Assembly (NCBI GenBank): GCA_023392595.1
Contig: JAEVYU010000085.1
Coordinates: 62,001-126,000, forward strand
Origin: Bacillota bacterium
GTDB lineage: Bacteria; Bacillota; UBA4882; UBA8346
Length of the DNA: 64,000 bases
Direction of reading: 5' to 3'
Part shown: positions 45,565-54,677 of the stretch, in pieces
Numbering within the stretch: position 1 is the stretch's first letter
Layout: every line of letters begins with the position of its first letter
The notes under the pieces: model-generated
Databases searched by the model: none
Told to the model about the DNA's origin: nothing
The model's input: only the letters and a program-made list of their open reading frames with translations
Made by a program: the position numbers and the translations under genes

Positions 45565-45720
45565 ATGATAAATCGTAAAAAGAAAAAACAAATCCCGGGC
45601 CTCAACACCAGAGTAATGTGGAATATTGATCCCCGGACCAGGGTTTTGGAGGATGACCGAAAAAATATCAAAAAAATCCGCCAAAACGGCAACAAGTTAT
45701 GTCATTCTTTTGAAAACTAA
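45565..45720 (+). CDS. Small basic protein (51 residues) in the exporter leader
   Basis: Starts MINRKKKKQIPGLNTRVM and continues WNIDPRTRVLEDDRKN, strongly basic. AAAGGA lies 8 bases before the ATG at 45565. The WxIDPxTRV-type block recalls short conserved basic Firmicute proteins that might contact RNA or the ribosome; this is a weak resemblance. The open frame extends upstream to 45397 across both leader hairpins, but no ribosome site supports that longer start. It is probably co-transcribed with the ABC exporter. Confidence 0.6.
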   Translation: MINRKKKKQIPGLNTRVMWNIDPRTRVLEDDRKNIKKIRQNGNKLCHSFEN

Positions 45721-45774
45721 AACCGCACGAATTCATGTTTTTGGGAAAATTAATTCAGGATAGGAGTGTTTCCT

Positions 45775-47508
45775 TTGAAACGCTTATTTCAATATATCAA
45801 CCGGTTCCACTGGTACTTCATTATTGCGATTGCCGCTATGTTTATCAGCATTGCATTGGATATGTTTAATCCTCACTTGCTAAAAGTGGTCATTGATAAA
45901 ATCATTATCGGAAAACAACTAGGCCTCATGACCACAGTCTTGTTGGCCTTACTCGGAATTACCGTCAGCCGGGCTATTTTAGGCTATATCAAAGAATTTC
46001 TGTTTGACTGCGGCGGACAAAGGGTTGTTACCGATTTAAGGCAAGATCTGTTCGATCATTTGCAGACCCTTTCTTTTTCCTATTTCGATGGGGTCAATAC
46101 CGGTGAATTGATGTCAAGGTTAAAGGAAGATATCGACAACATCATGCGCACCGTGGTCTTTGGGTTCATGTTATTCACTGAGCAGTGTATTTATTTTTTA
46201 GTTGCCTCTACCCTATTGTTTCTGCTCCATTGGAAATTGGCCCTCATCGCTTTGCTGGTAATGCCGGTCATCGCTTTCCTGGCTTTACGGCTTGAAAGCC
46301 AAATCGGGGTCGTTTATGATAAAATCAGCGATCAAGCGGTGCTTATCAATACAACCGCGCAGGAAAATTTGGCCGGAGTGAGACTCGTAAAAGCTTTTGG
46401 ACGCGAAAAATATGAGATCCATAAGTTTTTTGAGCAAAATCAAAAAAATTACAAACTTAATATGGAACAGGCCAGGATTTGGGGCCGGCAATATCCCCGG
46501 ATCGAGTTTTTAACCAACCTAGCCATTGTTTTGGTTACTACAGTGGGCGGTTATTTGGTAATTGACAAAAGCATTTCCATCGGAACACTGGTCGCTTTCA
46601 GCAATTATCTTTTCATGCTAATTTGGCCCATGAGAATGCTTGGCTGGCTCACCAATATGTTGGCCCAATGCATGGCTTCACTTGGAAAGATCGAAGCCCT
46701 ATTCCGGGAGCAACCGGCAATAAAAAGTCCGGAGCATCCGATTGTACCCCAAAAGATTCAAGGGCGGGTTGTCTTTGAAAATGTCAATTTTGAATACAAC
46801 GGCGCTACGATACTCAAAAATATCAATCTGGATGTAAAACCCGGCTCGACAGTGGCTATTATGGGCCTCACCGGTTCAGGAAAAAGCTCCATCATCAACT
46901 TGATTAGCCGGTTTTATGATTGCAGTTCCGGCAAAATCACATTAGACGGTGTGGATATTAGAGACTGGCCTCTGGGGTTGCTGAGGGAACAAGTATCCGT
47001 GGTAATGCAGGAGACTTTTCTTTTTTCCGATACCATCCTGGAAAACATTCAATTCGGCTCACCGGATACGCAGGAAAGTGAAATGATGACAGCGGCGAAG
47101 GATGCCAAAGTCGATGAATTTGTTTCCCAGTTGCCGGATGGTTATAACACGGTCATCGGCGAGCGCGGGATTGGCCTGTCCGGCGGGGAAAAACAACGGG
47201 TAGCCCTGGCGAGGGCCTTGGTGAAAAAAAGTCCCCTATTAATCTTGGATGATGCTACATCCAATCTGGATATGGAAACCGAATATCAAATACAACGCGC
47301 CTTGGAAAAACGTTCGGGTATGACCAAATTCATTGTCGCCCACCGTATTTCTGCAGTTAAGAACGCCGACGAGATTATTTTCATTGAAAACGGCGCAATT
47401 GTCGAACGGGGAACCCACTGGCAGTTATTAGCGCTCCAGAATCGTTATTATGAAATTTACCGGGAACAATACCAAGGGATCTCGGATTTAAAAAAACAGG
47501 AAGCTTAA
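45775..47508 (+). CDS. BmrC/YheI-like ABC exporter subunit (degenerate site)
   Basis: Fused membrane-ATPase exporter subunit of about 577 residues. Six helices are followed by Walker A GLTGSGKSS (about 363), signature LSGGEKQR and Walker B LLILDDATS in which the catalytic Glu is Asp. The H-loop His remains (IVAHRISAV). This is the noncanonical half of a heterodimeric multidrug exporter like BmrC. A TTG at 45775 has GGAG 8 bases upstream and is the likely start; a GTG nine bases earlier touches the ribosome site. It is downstream of a long attenuator-like leader, as bmrCD is in Bacillus. Confidence 0.9.
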   Translation: MKRLFQYINRFHWYFIIAIAAMFISIALDMFNPHLLKVVIDKIIIGKQLGLMTTVLLALLGITVSRAILGYIKEFLFDCGGQRVVTDLRQDLFDHLQTLSFSYFDGVNTGELMSRLKEDIDNIMRTVVFGFMLFTEQCIYFLVASTLLFLLHWKLALIALLVMPVIAFLALRLESQIGVVYDKISDQAVLINTTAQENLAGVRLVKAFGREKYEIHKFFEQNQKNYKLNMEQARIWGRQYPRIEFLTNLAIVLVTTVGGYLVIDKSISIGTLVAFSNYLFMLIWPMRMLGWLTNMLAQCMASLGKIEALFREQPAIKSPEHPIVPQKIQGRVVFENVNFEYNGATILKNINLDVKPGSTVAIMGLTGSGKSSIINLISRFYDCSSGKITLDGVDIRDWPLGLLREQVSVVMQETFLFSDTILENIQFGSPDTQESEMMTAAKDAKVDEFVSQLPDGYNTVIGERGIGLSGGEKQRVALARALVKKSPLLILDDATSNLDMETEYQIQRALEKRSGMTKFIVAHRISAVKNADEIIFIENGAIVERGTHWQLLALQNRYYEIYREQYQGISDLKKQEA

Positions 47509-47578
47509 CGCGCCTCATATTGAACCTAAGAAATGCGTAACCATAGAACGTCCTTGAAATAAAAGAAGGAGGCCCAAT

Positions 47579-49378
47579 ATGCCTTTTGATAGCCTTCGGG
47601 ATGATGAATATACGAAAGAAGCCTTGAATAAGGAAATTATAAAGAAACTGTTATCATACCTGAAACCTTATAAATTAGAAGTTTTGCTTACCCTATTCCT
47701 GATGGGGTTTGTTATCATGACCGATCTTTTAAACCCCTATTTCTTAAAATTAGCCATTGATAAGTATATTGTGGGTAAAAATATTGCCGGCCTTTTTCAG
47801 TTAGGTCTGGCCATGGTGGTTATTAAAGTCTTCGCTTTATTTGCTGCCCGAAAAAGAATTGAAATCATGGCCGGAGTTACCAATAAAATATTGCTGACGA
47901 TCCGGCAAGAGCTCTATACCCATATTCAAAAATTGCCCTTCAATTTTTTCGATACCCGGCCGGTCGGCAAAATTTTGGCCCGGATCATCGGGGATGTCAA
48001 TTCCTTGAACGACCTTTTCACCAACAGTGTGACCAATTTACTCCCCGATCTGGCCACACTGGTTGCAGTCACCGCCATTATGTTATCGATGAATGCCCCT
48101 TTGGCGATGGCAGCCCTGATTTCGTTGCCGTTTCTCATTATCTTTCTGGGGTCGGTTCAAGTGATATCTCACCAGCGCTGGCGCAATCATCGTAAAAAAG
48201 TCTCCACCTGCAATGCGTTTACCCACGAAAATTTTTCGGGGATCCGGGTGGTGCAAAGCTTTACTTCTGAAAAGAAAACCAGTAAGATTTATCACGGTTT
48301 AATCCATGACATGTTGAAAGCATTTGTTCATGCGGTCCGGTTAAACGATTTCTTTTGGCCTTCGGTGGAGGTGTCCTGGGGTATTGGTACCATCGCAGTA
48401 GCTTGGTACGGTATCCATTTACTAAACACCGGCACCATTACGGTAGGGCTTTTGGTGGCCTTCACCGGTTATATCTCCATGTTCTGGCAGCCGGTAATGA
48501 ATATTAGTAATTTTTACAATACCTTGATTTCCAACATGTCCGGCGCTGAACGCATTTTCGATATCATGAGCATCGAGCCGGCAATCAAGGATAATTCCAA
48601 TGCAAAGCCGCTTCCCCAAATTAAAGGGGCTATAACTTTTGATCATGTTTTTTTTGGTTACGAAACCGGTCAGGAAGTACTCACGGATATCAATTTTCAA
48701 ATTAAACCCGGCCAGACCATTGCCTTAGTCGGTCCAACCGGGGCCGGTAAGACCAGTATTGTCAATTTAATCGGCCGTTTTTACGATGCCACCGGGGGGA
48801 CGGTCTCCATTGACGGGTTTAATGTCAAGGAAGTAACTTTGGAGAGCCTGCATAGCCAATTAGGAGTCGTCCTGCAAGACACCTTCCTCTTCTCGGGAAG
48901 CATCAAGGATAATATCCGCTACGGCAAACTGGATGCGACCGATGAAGAAATCATTGCTGCCGCCACAGCCGTCCACGCCCATGAGTTCATCATGAAGCTG
49001 GAACACGGTTATGATACCGACGTGAATGAACGGGGCTCCAGGCTTTCTTTCGGTCAACGCCAACAAATCGCCTTTGCCCGGGCGTTGCTTTCCAATCCCC
49101 GGATTTTGATTCTGGATGAAGCCACCGCTGGAATCGATACCCATACCGAGCGCCTGGTGCAGCAAGGGATTGCCAGATTGCTCAAGGGACGGACTTCCTT
49201 TGTCATCGCCCACCGGCTCTCCACTATTCAAAATGCCGATCAGATTATGGTGATCGATGAGGGCCGGATTATTGAATCCGGTACCCATGAGGAACTGCTG
49301 GAGTTGAAGGGCAAGTATTTTGGTTTATTTACGGCACAGTTTAAGTTCTGGGCAGATTCCCAAGAAAAGATTGGGTAA
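47579..49378 (+). CDS. BmrD/YheH-like ABC exporter subunit (catalytic)
   Basis: Second half of the exporter, 599 residues. A short cytoplasmic N-terminus (MPFDSLRDDEYTKEALNKEI) precedes six helices, then Walker A GPTGAGKTS (about 384), a variant signature LSFGQRQQ, intact Walker B LILDEATAG and H-loop IIAHRLSTI. The LSFGQ signature and N-terminal extension are typical of BmrD/LmrD-type subunits. AAGGAGG precedes the ATG. With the upstream subunit it likely exports antibiotics or other toxic amphiphiles. A terminator follows at 49424. Confidence 0.92.
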   Translation: MPFDSLRDDEYTKEALNKEIIKKLLSYLKPYKLEVLLTLFLMGFVIMTDLLNPYFLKLAIDKYIVGKNIAGLFQLGLAMVVIKVFALFAARKRIEIMAGVTNKILLTIRQELYTHIQKLPFNFFDTRPVGKILARIIGDVNSLNDLFTNSVTNLLPDLATLVAVTAIMLSMNAPLAMAALISLPFLIIFLGSVQVISHQRWRNHRKKVSTCNAFTHENFSGIRVVQSFTSEKKTSKIYHGLIHDMLKAFVHAVRLNDFFWPSVEVSWGIGTIAVAWYGIHLLNTGTITVGLLVAFTGYISMFWQPVMNISNFYNTLISNMSGAERIFDIMSIEPAIKDNSNAKPLPQIKGAITFDHVFFGYETGQEVLTDINFQIKPGQTIALVGPTGAGKTSIVNLIGRFYDATGGTVSIDGFNVKEVTLESLHSQLGVVLQDTFLFSGSIKDNIRYGKLDATDEEIIAAATAVHAHEFIMKLEHGYDTDVNERGSRLSFGQRQQIAFARALLSNPRILILDEATAGIDTHTERLVQQGIARLLKGRTSFVIAHRLSTIQNADQIMVIDEGRIIESGTHEELLELKGKYFGLFTAQFKFWADSQEKIG

Positions 49379-49423
49379 GACAAAATCGTTAACCTATTTA
49401 TTGAATGTAAATTACCTAAAAAT

Positions 49424-49472
49424 GATTGCCGGTGATTCGAGAGTAAATTCAACTCATCCCGGCAATTTTTAA
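49424..49472 (+). terminator. Intrinsic terminator after the exporter operon
   Basis: ATTGCCGG and CCGGCAAT form a perfect 8-bp stem with a long loop, followed by TTTTTAATTT. Confidence 0.7.
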
Positions 49473-49623
49473 TTTCATGCGTGAAATTTTTAAACATCCT
49501 AAAACACCACTGAGATGGATAGGAGTTTATACTTGCCATAATTACCATTCATTTATTCTTGAACTAAGTTTTTGCCTATTATATAGTTTGCATAGATTAT
49601 TTGTAAATAATTAGGGGGTAAAT

Positions 49624-50535
49624 ATGGTACAAAGAATTTTCGCCTTATTTCTTGCTTCTTGGTTATTGTTCATCATGACCACTTATTCTTTTGGAGCAAT
49701 ACTACCGGTTTCTTCCCCTTTCCAGCTTGGAGATTCATGGTATACAAAAACAGATAGCTGGTATTCGATCAATAATGAAAAGCCCAAGGTCAATATTTAC
49801 GCCAAAAAGATATCTCCTGATTTTTCCATAGCCGGAGGAGAATATTATCAGAACGATCAGACCTTTTTCGATTTATTTTCTCAAGATATAAACAAATCAA
49901 ACCTGACTTATTTGGGCGGCAGTTATTTATTTGACTCCGGTTTATTTGTCGGCTTGAATTATTTAAAAACAGCCACCATAACTGAAACTCTGTTATCCCC
50001 GGGATATCGTTTTAAGTTGAAGGACAATGGCTATCTGGCATTAAGTTTTGATTATCTCGCCATTGACGATTCAGATATTCATGACATTGTCAGTTATGAC
50101 GTAAATTTTAAACTATTTCCCAAAAAGATGAAGATTTATGGTGAAATTTACTTGCCAAAGGAAGGCAATGATACAGTTGTCAACCTTGGCGCCAATTACG
50201 AGGTGAGTAAGGGCCTTGTTGTGGGAGCCGATTATATGTCCCAGGGGAGTCAAGATGCCTACAGCGCCGGTTTAACTTATAAGGTTCAATCCTTGATCAT
50301 CGATGCAGCATTGGGGAAAAATTTCACCCAAAATTATTACCAGTTCGCCGCTACGGAAAATCTCAAAAATTTTAGTATGGGGGCTTTGTATCAAAAATAT
50401 CAGAATGACCCTGATCCCATGATTACGGTTCAAGGGAAATATCATCTAACGAAAGCCGATTTAATTTTGAAATATACTTTTAAAAATGATTCTTACAATC
50501 AAGTCACCGCACTAGCCTACGAAAGGAGGCTTTAG
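49624..50535 (+). CDS. Secreted beta-barrel-like protein (porin-like)
   Basis: Exported protein of 303 residues with a signal peptide (RIFALFLASWLLFIMTTYSF). The mature part is an almost continuous series of amphipathic beta strands: LTYLGGSYLFDSGLFVGLNY, YLALSFDYLAIDD, LVVGADYMSQG, MITVQGKYHLTKADLILKYT, ending NQVTALAYERRL. Strand spacing, lack of Cys and the strand-like C-terminus fit a 12-16-stranded outer-membrane barrel. This is inferred from pattern only. GGGGG precedes the ATG. Its substrate is unknown; together with the 162-residue barrel it argues for an outer membrane. Confidence 0.65.
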   Translation: MVQRIFALFLASWLLFIMTTYSFGAILPVSSPFQLGDSWYTKTDSWYSINNEKPKVNIYAKKISPDFSIAGGEYYQNDQTFFDLFSQDINKSNLTYLGGSYLFDSGLFVGLNYLKTATITETLLSPGYRFKLKDNGYLALSFDYLAIDDSDIHDIVSYDVNFKLFPKKMKIYGEIYLPKEGNDTVVNLGANYEVSKGLVVGADYMSQGSQDAYSAGLTYKVQSLIIDAALGKNFTQNYYQFAATENLKNFSMGALYQKYQNDPDPMITVQGKYHLTKADLILKYTFKNDSYNQVTALAYERRL

Positions 50536-50766
50536 AACTGCAAGTTAACATTATTTTATCAATATCAATTCGATGCCAAATTATAAACATCTGCCCATTT
50601 CAAGAGGTGTCTTTTCAATCTTACCTCATACCTTGATTTTTTCTTCATTGATGAATTTCAGCGGGAAGGGCAAATAATCAATTTTTCTTGAAAGTGGGTT
50701 CCATCTTAATCCCAAAGCCATAACATAATGTGATGTTATCCGCGGTCAAAATTGGAGGAATTCCTT

Positions 50767-51579
50767 TTGGGATACCAAATTCAAGTAGAACCTGAAGTGA
50801 AGCTTTATATTGAGGATCTTAATCCGGAGAGCCGGAAAATTATTTTATTCATTCACGGTTGGCCCGCAAATCATAATTTGTTTGAATATCAGTTTGATCA
50901 CCTTTCTCAAATAGGATATCGTTGTATCGGAATCGACATTAGAGGTTTCGGTAATTCAGATAAACCTTTGGGGGGCTACTCTTACGATCGATTAGCTGAC
51001 GATATTCGATCTGTGGTTGAAGCACTTGGATTACGAAATTTCACACTGGCCGGACACTCTGTTGGAGGAGCGATTGCCATCCGATACATGGCTCGCCATA
51101 ATAGTTATGGAGTATCCAAGCTTACCCTTTTTGCCGCTGCGGCTCCTAGCTTTACGAAACGTTCTGATTTTCCCTATGGGTTGACGAAGGAAGAAGTAAC
51201 CCTGCTTATTCAGGAAACATACAATGATCGCCCCAAAATGCTTCGCGGATTCGGAGAAATGTTTTTCTTCCAGAATATTACGAAACCTTTCTCTGATTGG
51301 TTTTTCCAATTGGGGCTTCAAGCTGCAGGTTGGTCCACAGCGAAAGTGGCAGTCTCTCTTCGGGATGAATGCTTATTTTATGACCTTGAAACGATCCAGG
51401 TTCCCACCTTAATTCTTCATGGTATCCATGATAAAGTTTGTTTATATCCACTGGCTGTTGCGCAAAATCGCGGAATTAAAAACTCATTACTTGTACCGTT
51501 TCAATATAGCGGTCATGGATTATTCTGGGAAGAAAGGGATAAATTCAACCGGGAATTGTCAGAATTTATTAGGGAATAA
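50767..51579 (+). CDS. Alpha/beta hydrolase
   Basis: Cytoplasmic hydrolase of about 270 residues. The oxyanion block is FIHGWPANH (about residues 31-39), the nucleophile elbow is AGHSVGG (Ser near 94), the acid is probably Asp in GIHDKVCLYP and the catalytic His is in YSGHGLFWEE. Lack of a signal peptide suggests an intracellular esterase, lactonase or haloperoxidase-like enzyme. The TTG at 50767 (after GGAGG) is preferred over the TTG at 50752, which overlaps the ribosome site. A strong terminator follows at 51665. Confidence 0.88.
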   Translation: MGYQIQVEPEVKLYIEDLNPESRKIILFIHGWPANHNLFEYQFDHLSQIGYRCIGIDIRGFGNSDKPLGGYSYDRLADDIRSVVEALGLRNFTLAGHSVGGAIAIRYMARHNSYGVSKLTLFAAAAPSFTKRSDFPYGLTKEEVTLLIQETYNDRPKMLRGFGEMFFFQNITKPFSDWFFQLGLQAAGWSTAKVAVSLRDECLFYDLETIQVPTLILHGIHDKVCLYPLAVAQNRGIKNSLLVPFQYSGHGLFWEERDKFNRELSEFIRE

Positions 51580-51664
51580 AGAACAAAAAATAATTCATAA
51601 GAACTGTTTTTTACCATCGTCCATGTATGAATATCTTTTCGATTTACATTTTTTTACTTCAATG

Positions 51665-51701
51665 AAAAAACCCCACTAGCCTTTTACTAGCGGGGTTTTT
51701 T
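51665..51701. terminator. Bidirectional intrinsic terminator
   Basis: AAAAAACCCCACTAG pairs with CTAGCGGGGTTTTTT (one mismatch). It serves the hydrolase gene and the small convergent zinc-ribbon gene. Confidence 0.9.
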
Positions 51702-51703
51702 CA

Positions 51704-51808
51704 TTAAGCAATATTCTTTTTATGTTTTAACTGATAAAGATTTGCTCCACACTTTGAACAATATTCGGCATAACTGGGATTGACTTTATTGCAGTCGGGA
51801 CATTTCAA
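51704..51808 (-). CDS. Small zinc-ribbon protein (34 residues)
   Basis: A minus-strand ORF starting at a TTG (51808) encodes a 34-residue protein with two CxxC pairs, KCPDCNK and YCSKCGA, spaced 14 residues apart, followed by a basic tail (LKHKKNIA). This is a textbook zinc ribbon. GGGGG lies 9 bases before the TTG, and a bidirectional terminator begins right at its stop. The family is broad; the function is unknown. Confidence 0.6.
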   Translation of the reverse strand: MKCPDCNKVNPSYAEYCSKCGANLYQLKHKKNIA

Positions 51809-51968
51809 ATCTATTTTTCCCCCTATTGAAAAGTGAATTGGTACACTTTATCAGTATATGAATATCCATAAAAAAATGTTCCAAATATGTGCATTTTGTT
51901 TTTGCCATCACCCTGCCGTATATTTTTGACATTACCCGGCAATGAATAAAGGCGGGTGAAAAACAAAA

Positions 51969-52421
51969 ATGGCAGACCGGTTTCTCATTGGATTTACCTC
52001 CGGAGTAATTGGCGGAATAGCATCGGCTATCATCAGCATTCCATTATATTTTTTTAAATTTACTACCTTACGCTTAGTGGATTTTGCCGTTACGTTAATT
52101 CTTGGTAAAAGACCCCGCACGGTAACAGAAATCGTCTTCGGTTTATTGCTCCATTGGGGGTTTTCCGGCATGTTGGGAGTACTTTTTGCATATTGGGTCA
52201 ATCATCAAATCACCACGGGCAGGTATTTATGGATTAAAGGCGGGTTACTGGGTCTTGGCTCCTGGTTTATTATTAATATATTAACTACCATATTTAGAGT
52301 AAAAGGGCTGGCGGTTATTCCCGTCGAAACCGCTTTTATTCTCGCTGTAACTTCGTTGTTTATGGGAATTGTGATGGCTTTGATTTTTGAATGGTTTATG
52401 AAAAGACAAAAAGTAAATTGA
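51969..52421 (+). CDS. Hypothetical multi-pass membrane protein
   Basis: Membrane protein of 150 residues with four predicted helices (about 5-30, 55-78, 85-108, 115-142). It begins MADRFLIGFTSGVIGGIASA, ends with a short basic tail (WFMKRQKVN), and has a positively charged loop GKRPRT. A glycine-rich first helix suggests tight packing. I do not recognise the family. AGGCGGGTGA precedes the ATG. A terminator follows at 52519. Confidence 0.7.
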   Translation: MADRFLIGFTSGVIGGIASAIISIPLYFFKFTTLRLVDFAVTLILGKRPRTVTEIVFGLLLHWGFSGMLGVLFAYWVNHQITTGRYLWIKGGLLGLGSWFIINILTTIFRVKGLAVIPVETAFILAVTSLFMGIVMALIFEWFMKRQKVN

Positions 52422-52518
52422 AAAAGGTAGAACCGCGACACCCGCCTTAGGTCCAAAGAAAAAACCGATTGAATTGCCATTACATAGAAACCGGGTAAAA
52501 AGTTGGCCCATCCATGAT

Positions 52519-52554
52519 AAAGAGGAACCCGTTTTACCGGCGTTCCTCTTTTTT
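52519..52554 (+). terminator. Intrinsic terminator
   Basis: AAAGAGGAAC pairs with GTTCCTCTTT and is followed by TTTT. It separates the membrane protein gene from the convergent Rbs-type operon. Confidence 0.85.
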
Positions 52555-52576
52555 GAGAGCATTTATCAGGAATTGA

Positions 52577-53539
52577 TTACCACGGTTTGGTTTCGGATAA
52601 TACTTTATCCAAATTGCTGCTGTCAACATCAAGGGTGCCGGTTCCGACGAATTCCGGAACTTTTTTACCATTGATCAGATCATGCATCGAGCTGACGGAT
52701 AATTTACCCATGGCTACGAAGTCTTGGCCGACCAAAGCGTTGGCCAGTCCATCTTTCATAGCTTTCAATACCGGGTAGAAAGTATCCATGGAAACCAAAA
52801 TCCCACCTTTGGCGATCCAAGCTTTGATGTTCGGCATGGATCCCGGAGCGGAGAAATACGGCCAGCCGCCGACTACAAAGAAAGTTTGCAGTTTGGGATT
52901 GGCCTTAATGTATTGTTCCATCAATTCAACGGCTTTATTAGTATCATCATCGCAAGCCAAAGTGGTAACATATTTCAAGTTCAATTTGGCTCCGGAAACA
53001 ACTTCTTTGAAGCCTTTAACCCGGTCATTCAGATTGGGGGCTCCCAAACCACCGGTCAAAACGGCACAGGTAATTTGGCCTTTTAATTTGCGGGCGGTTA
53101 CCAGTTTCACCATGGCTTTGCCGCAAGATTTTCCGGCGTTGTAGTTGTCAGTTCCAACATAAAACGCCCTCTTGCTGTCTTTGGAGTCCGAGTCAAAACA
53201 AGCTACTTTAATGCCGGCGGCAACAGCCCGGTCAATAACGTCTTTTAAAGCACCGGCGTCATTACAGCTAATGACAAGGCCGTCCACTTTCTTTTGAATC
53301 AAACCTTCAATGACTGTTACCTGGCTGGCTGCATCGGCTTGGTTTGATCCTGTCCAAATGAATTCAACTCCCAATTTCTTGGCTTCTTCCTGACCGCCAA
53401 CCTTGGAATCCAAGAAAACGGGATTATCGAGCGATTTCGGAATCATGGCGATGGTGATTGATTTAGCTGAAATTGAAGTTAAACCGATTACACTGACCAT
53501 AAGTAAGAGTACTACCATTAAAACGACAGACTTTTTCAT
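52577..53539 (-). CDS. Sugar ABC transporter periplasmic-binding protein (RbsB type)
   Basis: Secreted binding protein of 320 residues of the ribose/galactose (CUT2) class. A signal peptide (MKKSVVLMVVLLLMVSVIGL) precedes two Rossmann lobes: ITIAMIPKSLDNPVFLDSKV (about 28-47), VDGLVISCNDAGALKDVIDR and GLANALVGQDFVAMGKLSV. It lies after the permease and ATPase genes. Proximity to uxuA/uxuB suggests a uronate or related sugar ligand, which is inferred. GGAGG precedes the ATG. Confidence 0.92.
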   Translation of the reverse strand: MKKSVVLMVVLLLMVSVIGLTSISAKSITIAMIPKSLDNPVFLDSKVGGQEEAKKLGVEFIWTGSNQADAASQVTVIEGLIQKKVDGLVISCNDAGALKDVIDRAVAAGIKVACFDSDSKDSKRAFYVGTDNYNAGKSCGKAMVKLVTARKLKGQITCAVLTGGLGAPNLNDRVKGFKEVVSGAKLNLKYVTTLACDDDTNKAVELMEQYIKANPKLQTFFVVGGWPYFSAPGSMPNIKAWIAKGGILVSMDTFYPVLKAMKDGLANALVGQDFVAMGKLSVSSMHDLINGKKVPEFVGTGTLDVDSSNLDKVLSETKPW

Positions 53540-53598
53540 TCATTTTCCTCCTTTAAAAATTGTAATCCTGAAATCGTTACTACACCCAATTTATTTAG

Positions 53599-54645
53599 TT
53601 ATTTCACCTCCTTCGCCAATTTCTTTTGCTGATACTCCAAACGTAACCGATCAAATCCAACGGCTATGATAATGACTGATCCAATCGCTGTTTGCACCCA
53701 ATAAGGACTTACATTCAAGAGCACCAAACCATTACGGATGATTCCCATGATGGCGGCACCGAGAAGCGTGCCCAAAACAGTTCCGGAACCGCCGGTAGTA
53801 CTGGCCCCCCCGATAAAGACCGCCGCGATGACATCCAGTTCATAACCCAGCGCCAATGTTGATTGGGCGACTCCCAACCGGGCGGCGCAAATAATTCCGC
53901 CGATTGCCGACAACATTCCGCAGGCTACATAGACAAATACCTTCATCCGGGATATGTTGATACCGGAAACCTTGGCTGCCTCCTCATTACCACCTAAAGC
54001 ATAAATCCGCCGTCCTATAACAGTCCGGCCCAAAAAAATTGCAAAAATTATCGCCAGCACTATCATATAAATTACGGGGAAAGGTATCGGCCCCCAATAT
54101 CCTTGGCCCAGAAACGCGAAAAACGGCGGAACGGATACCGTATAACCTTCGGTGATGGCGTAAGCCAGCCCCCGGCCTATGCTCAACATTCCTAAAGTGG
54201 CGATGAACGGCGGTAATTTTACTTTCGTGATGAACACGGAATTTAAAAACCCTAAAACACCACCTCCAATAATGCCGATCAGGATTGCCAACGGGATTGA
54301 ACAGCCGCTTTTCATGGAAAACCCGGCTAAAATGGCTCCAAATCCCATAATGGAACCTACCGATAAATCAATACCTCCGGTAATGATTACCATTAACTCA
54401 CCGATGGCAGTGACGGCAATATAAGAAAACTGGCGGGCTACTGAAAAAAGATTGTCCGAAGTGGGAAAGGTCGTCGGGCAAGCGATCCAAAGAACGATAC
54501 AAAGGCCGAGCAATATCCCGAAAATCCCGATAACTTGGGATCGGGCAATTTTCTGGATTACGGCTGACAAAAATTGGCTGAAAGACTGTTTCTCTGAAAT
54601 TTCTGTTTTCAGATCGGCTTGGGGATTCACTTCATTTTGATACAT
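53599..54645 (-). CDS. Sugar ABC transporter permease (RbsC type)
   Basis: Inner-membrane permease of 348 residues with eight to ten helices. Family blocks are AVTAIGELMVIITGGIDLSV (about 78-97), LPPFIATLGMLSIGRGLAY and LGYELDVIAAVFIGGASTTG. These are standard for CUT2 permeases. It lies 32 bases after the ATPase gene. AAGGAGG precedes the ATG. Confidence 0.94.
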   Translation of the reverse strand: MYQNEVNPQADLKTEISEKQSFSQFLSAVIQKIARSQVIGIFGILLGLCIVLWIACPTTFPTSDNLFSVARQFSYIAVTAIGELMVIITGGIDLSVGSIMGFGAILAGFSMKSGCSIPLAILIGIIGGGVLGFLNSVFITKVKLPPFIATLGMLSIGRGLAYAITEGYTVSVPPFFAFLGQGYWGPIPFPVIYMIVLAIIFAIFLGRTVIGRRIYALGGNEEAAKVSGINISRMKVFVYVACGMLSAIGGIICAARLGVAQSTLALGYELDVIAAVFIGGASTTGGSGTVLGTLLGAAIMGIIRNGLVLLNVSPYWVQTAIGSVIIIAVGFDRLRLEYQQKKLAKEVK

Positions 54646-54677
54646 CAGGTGTAAACCTCCTTCGATTATTTCTAGAT

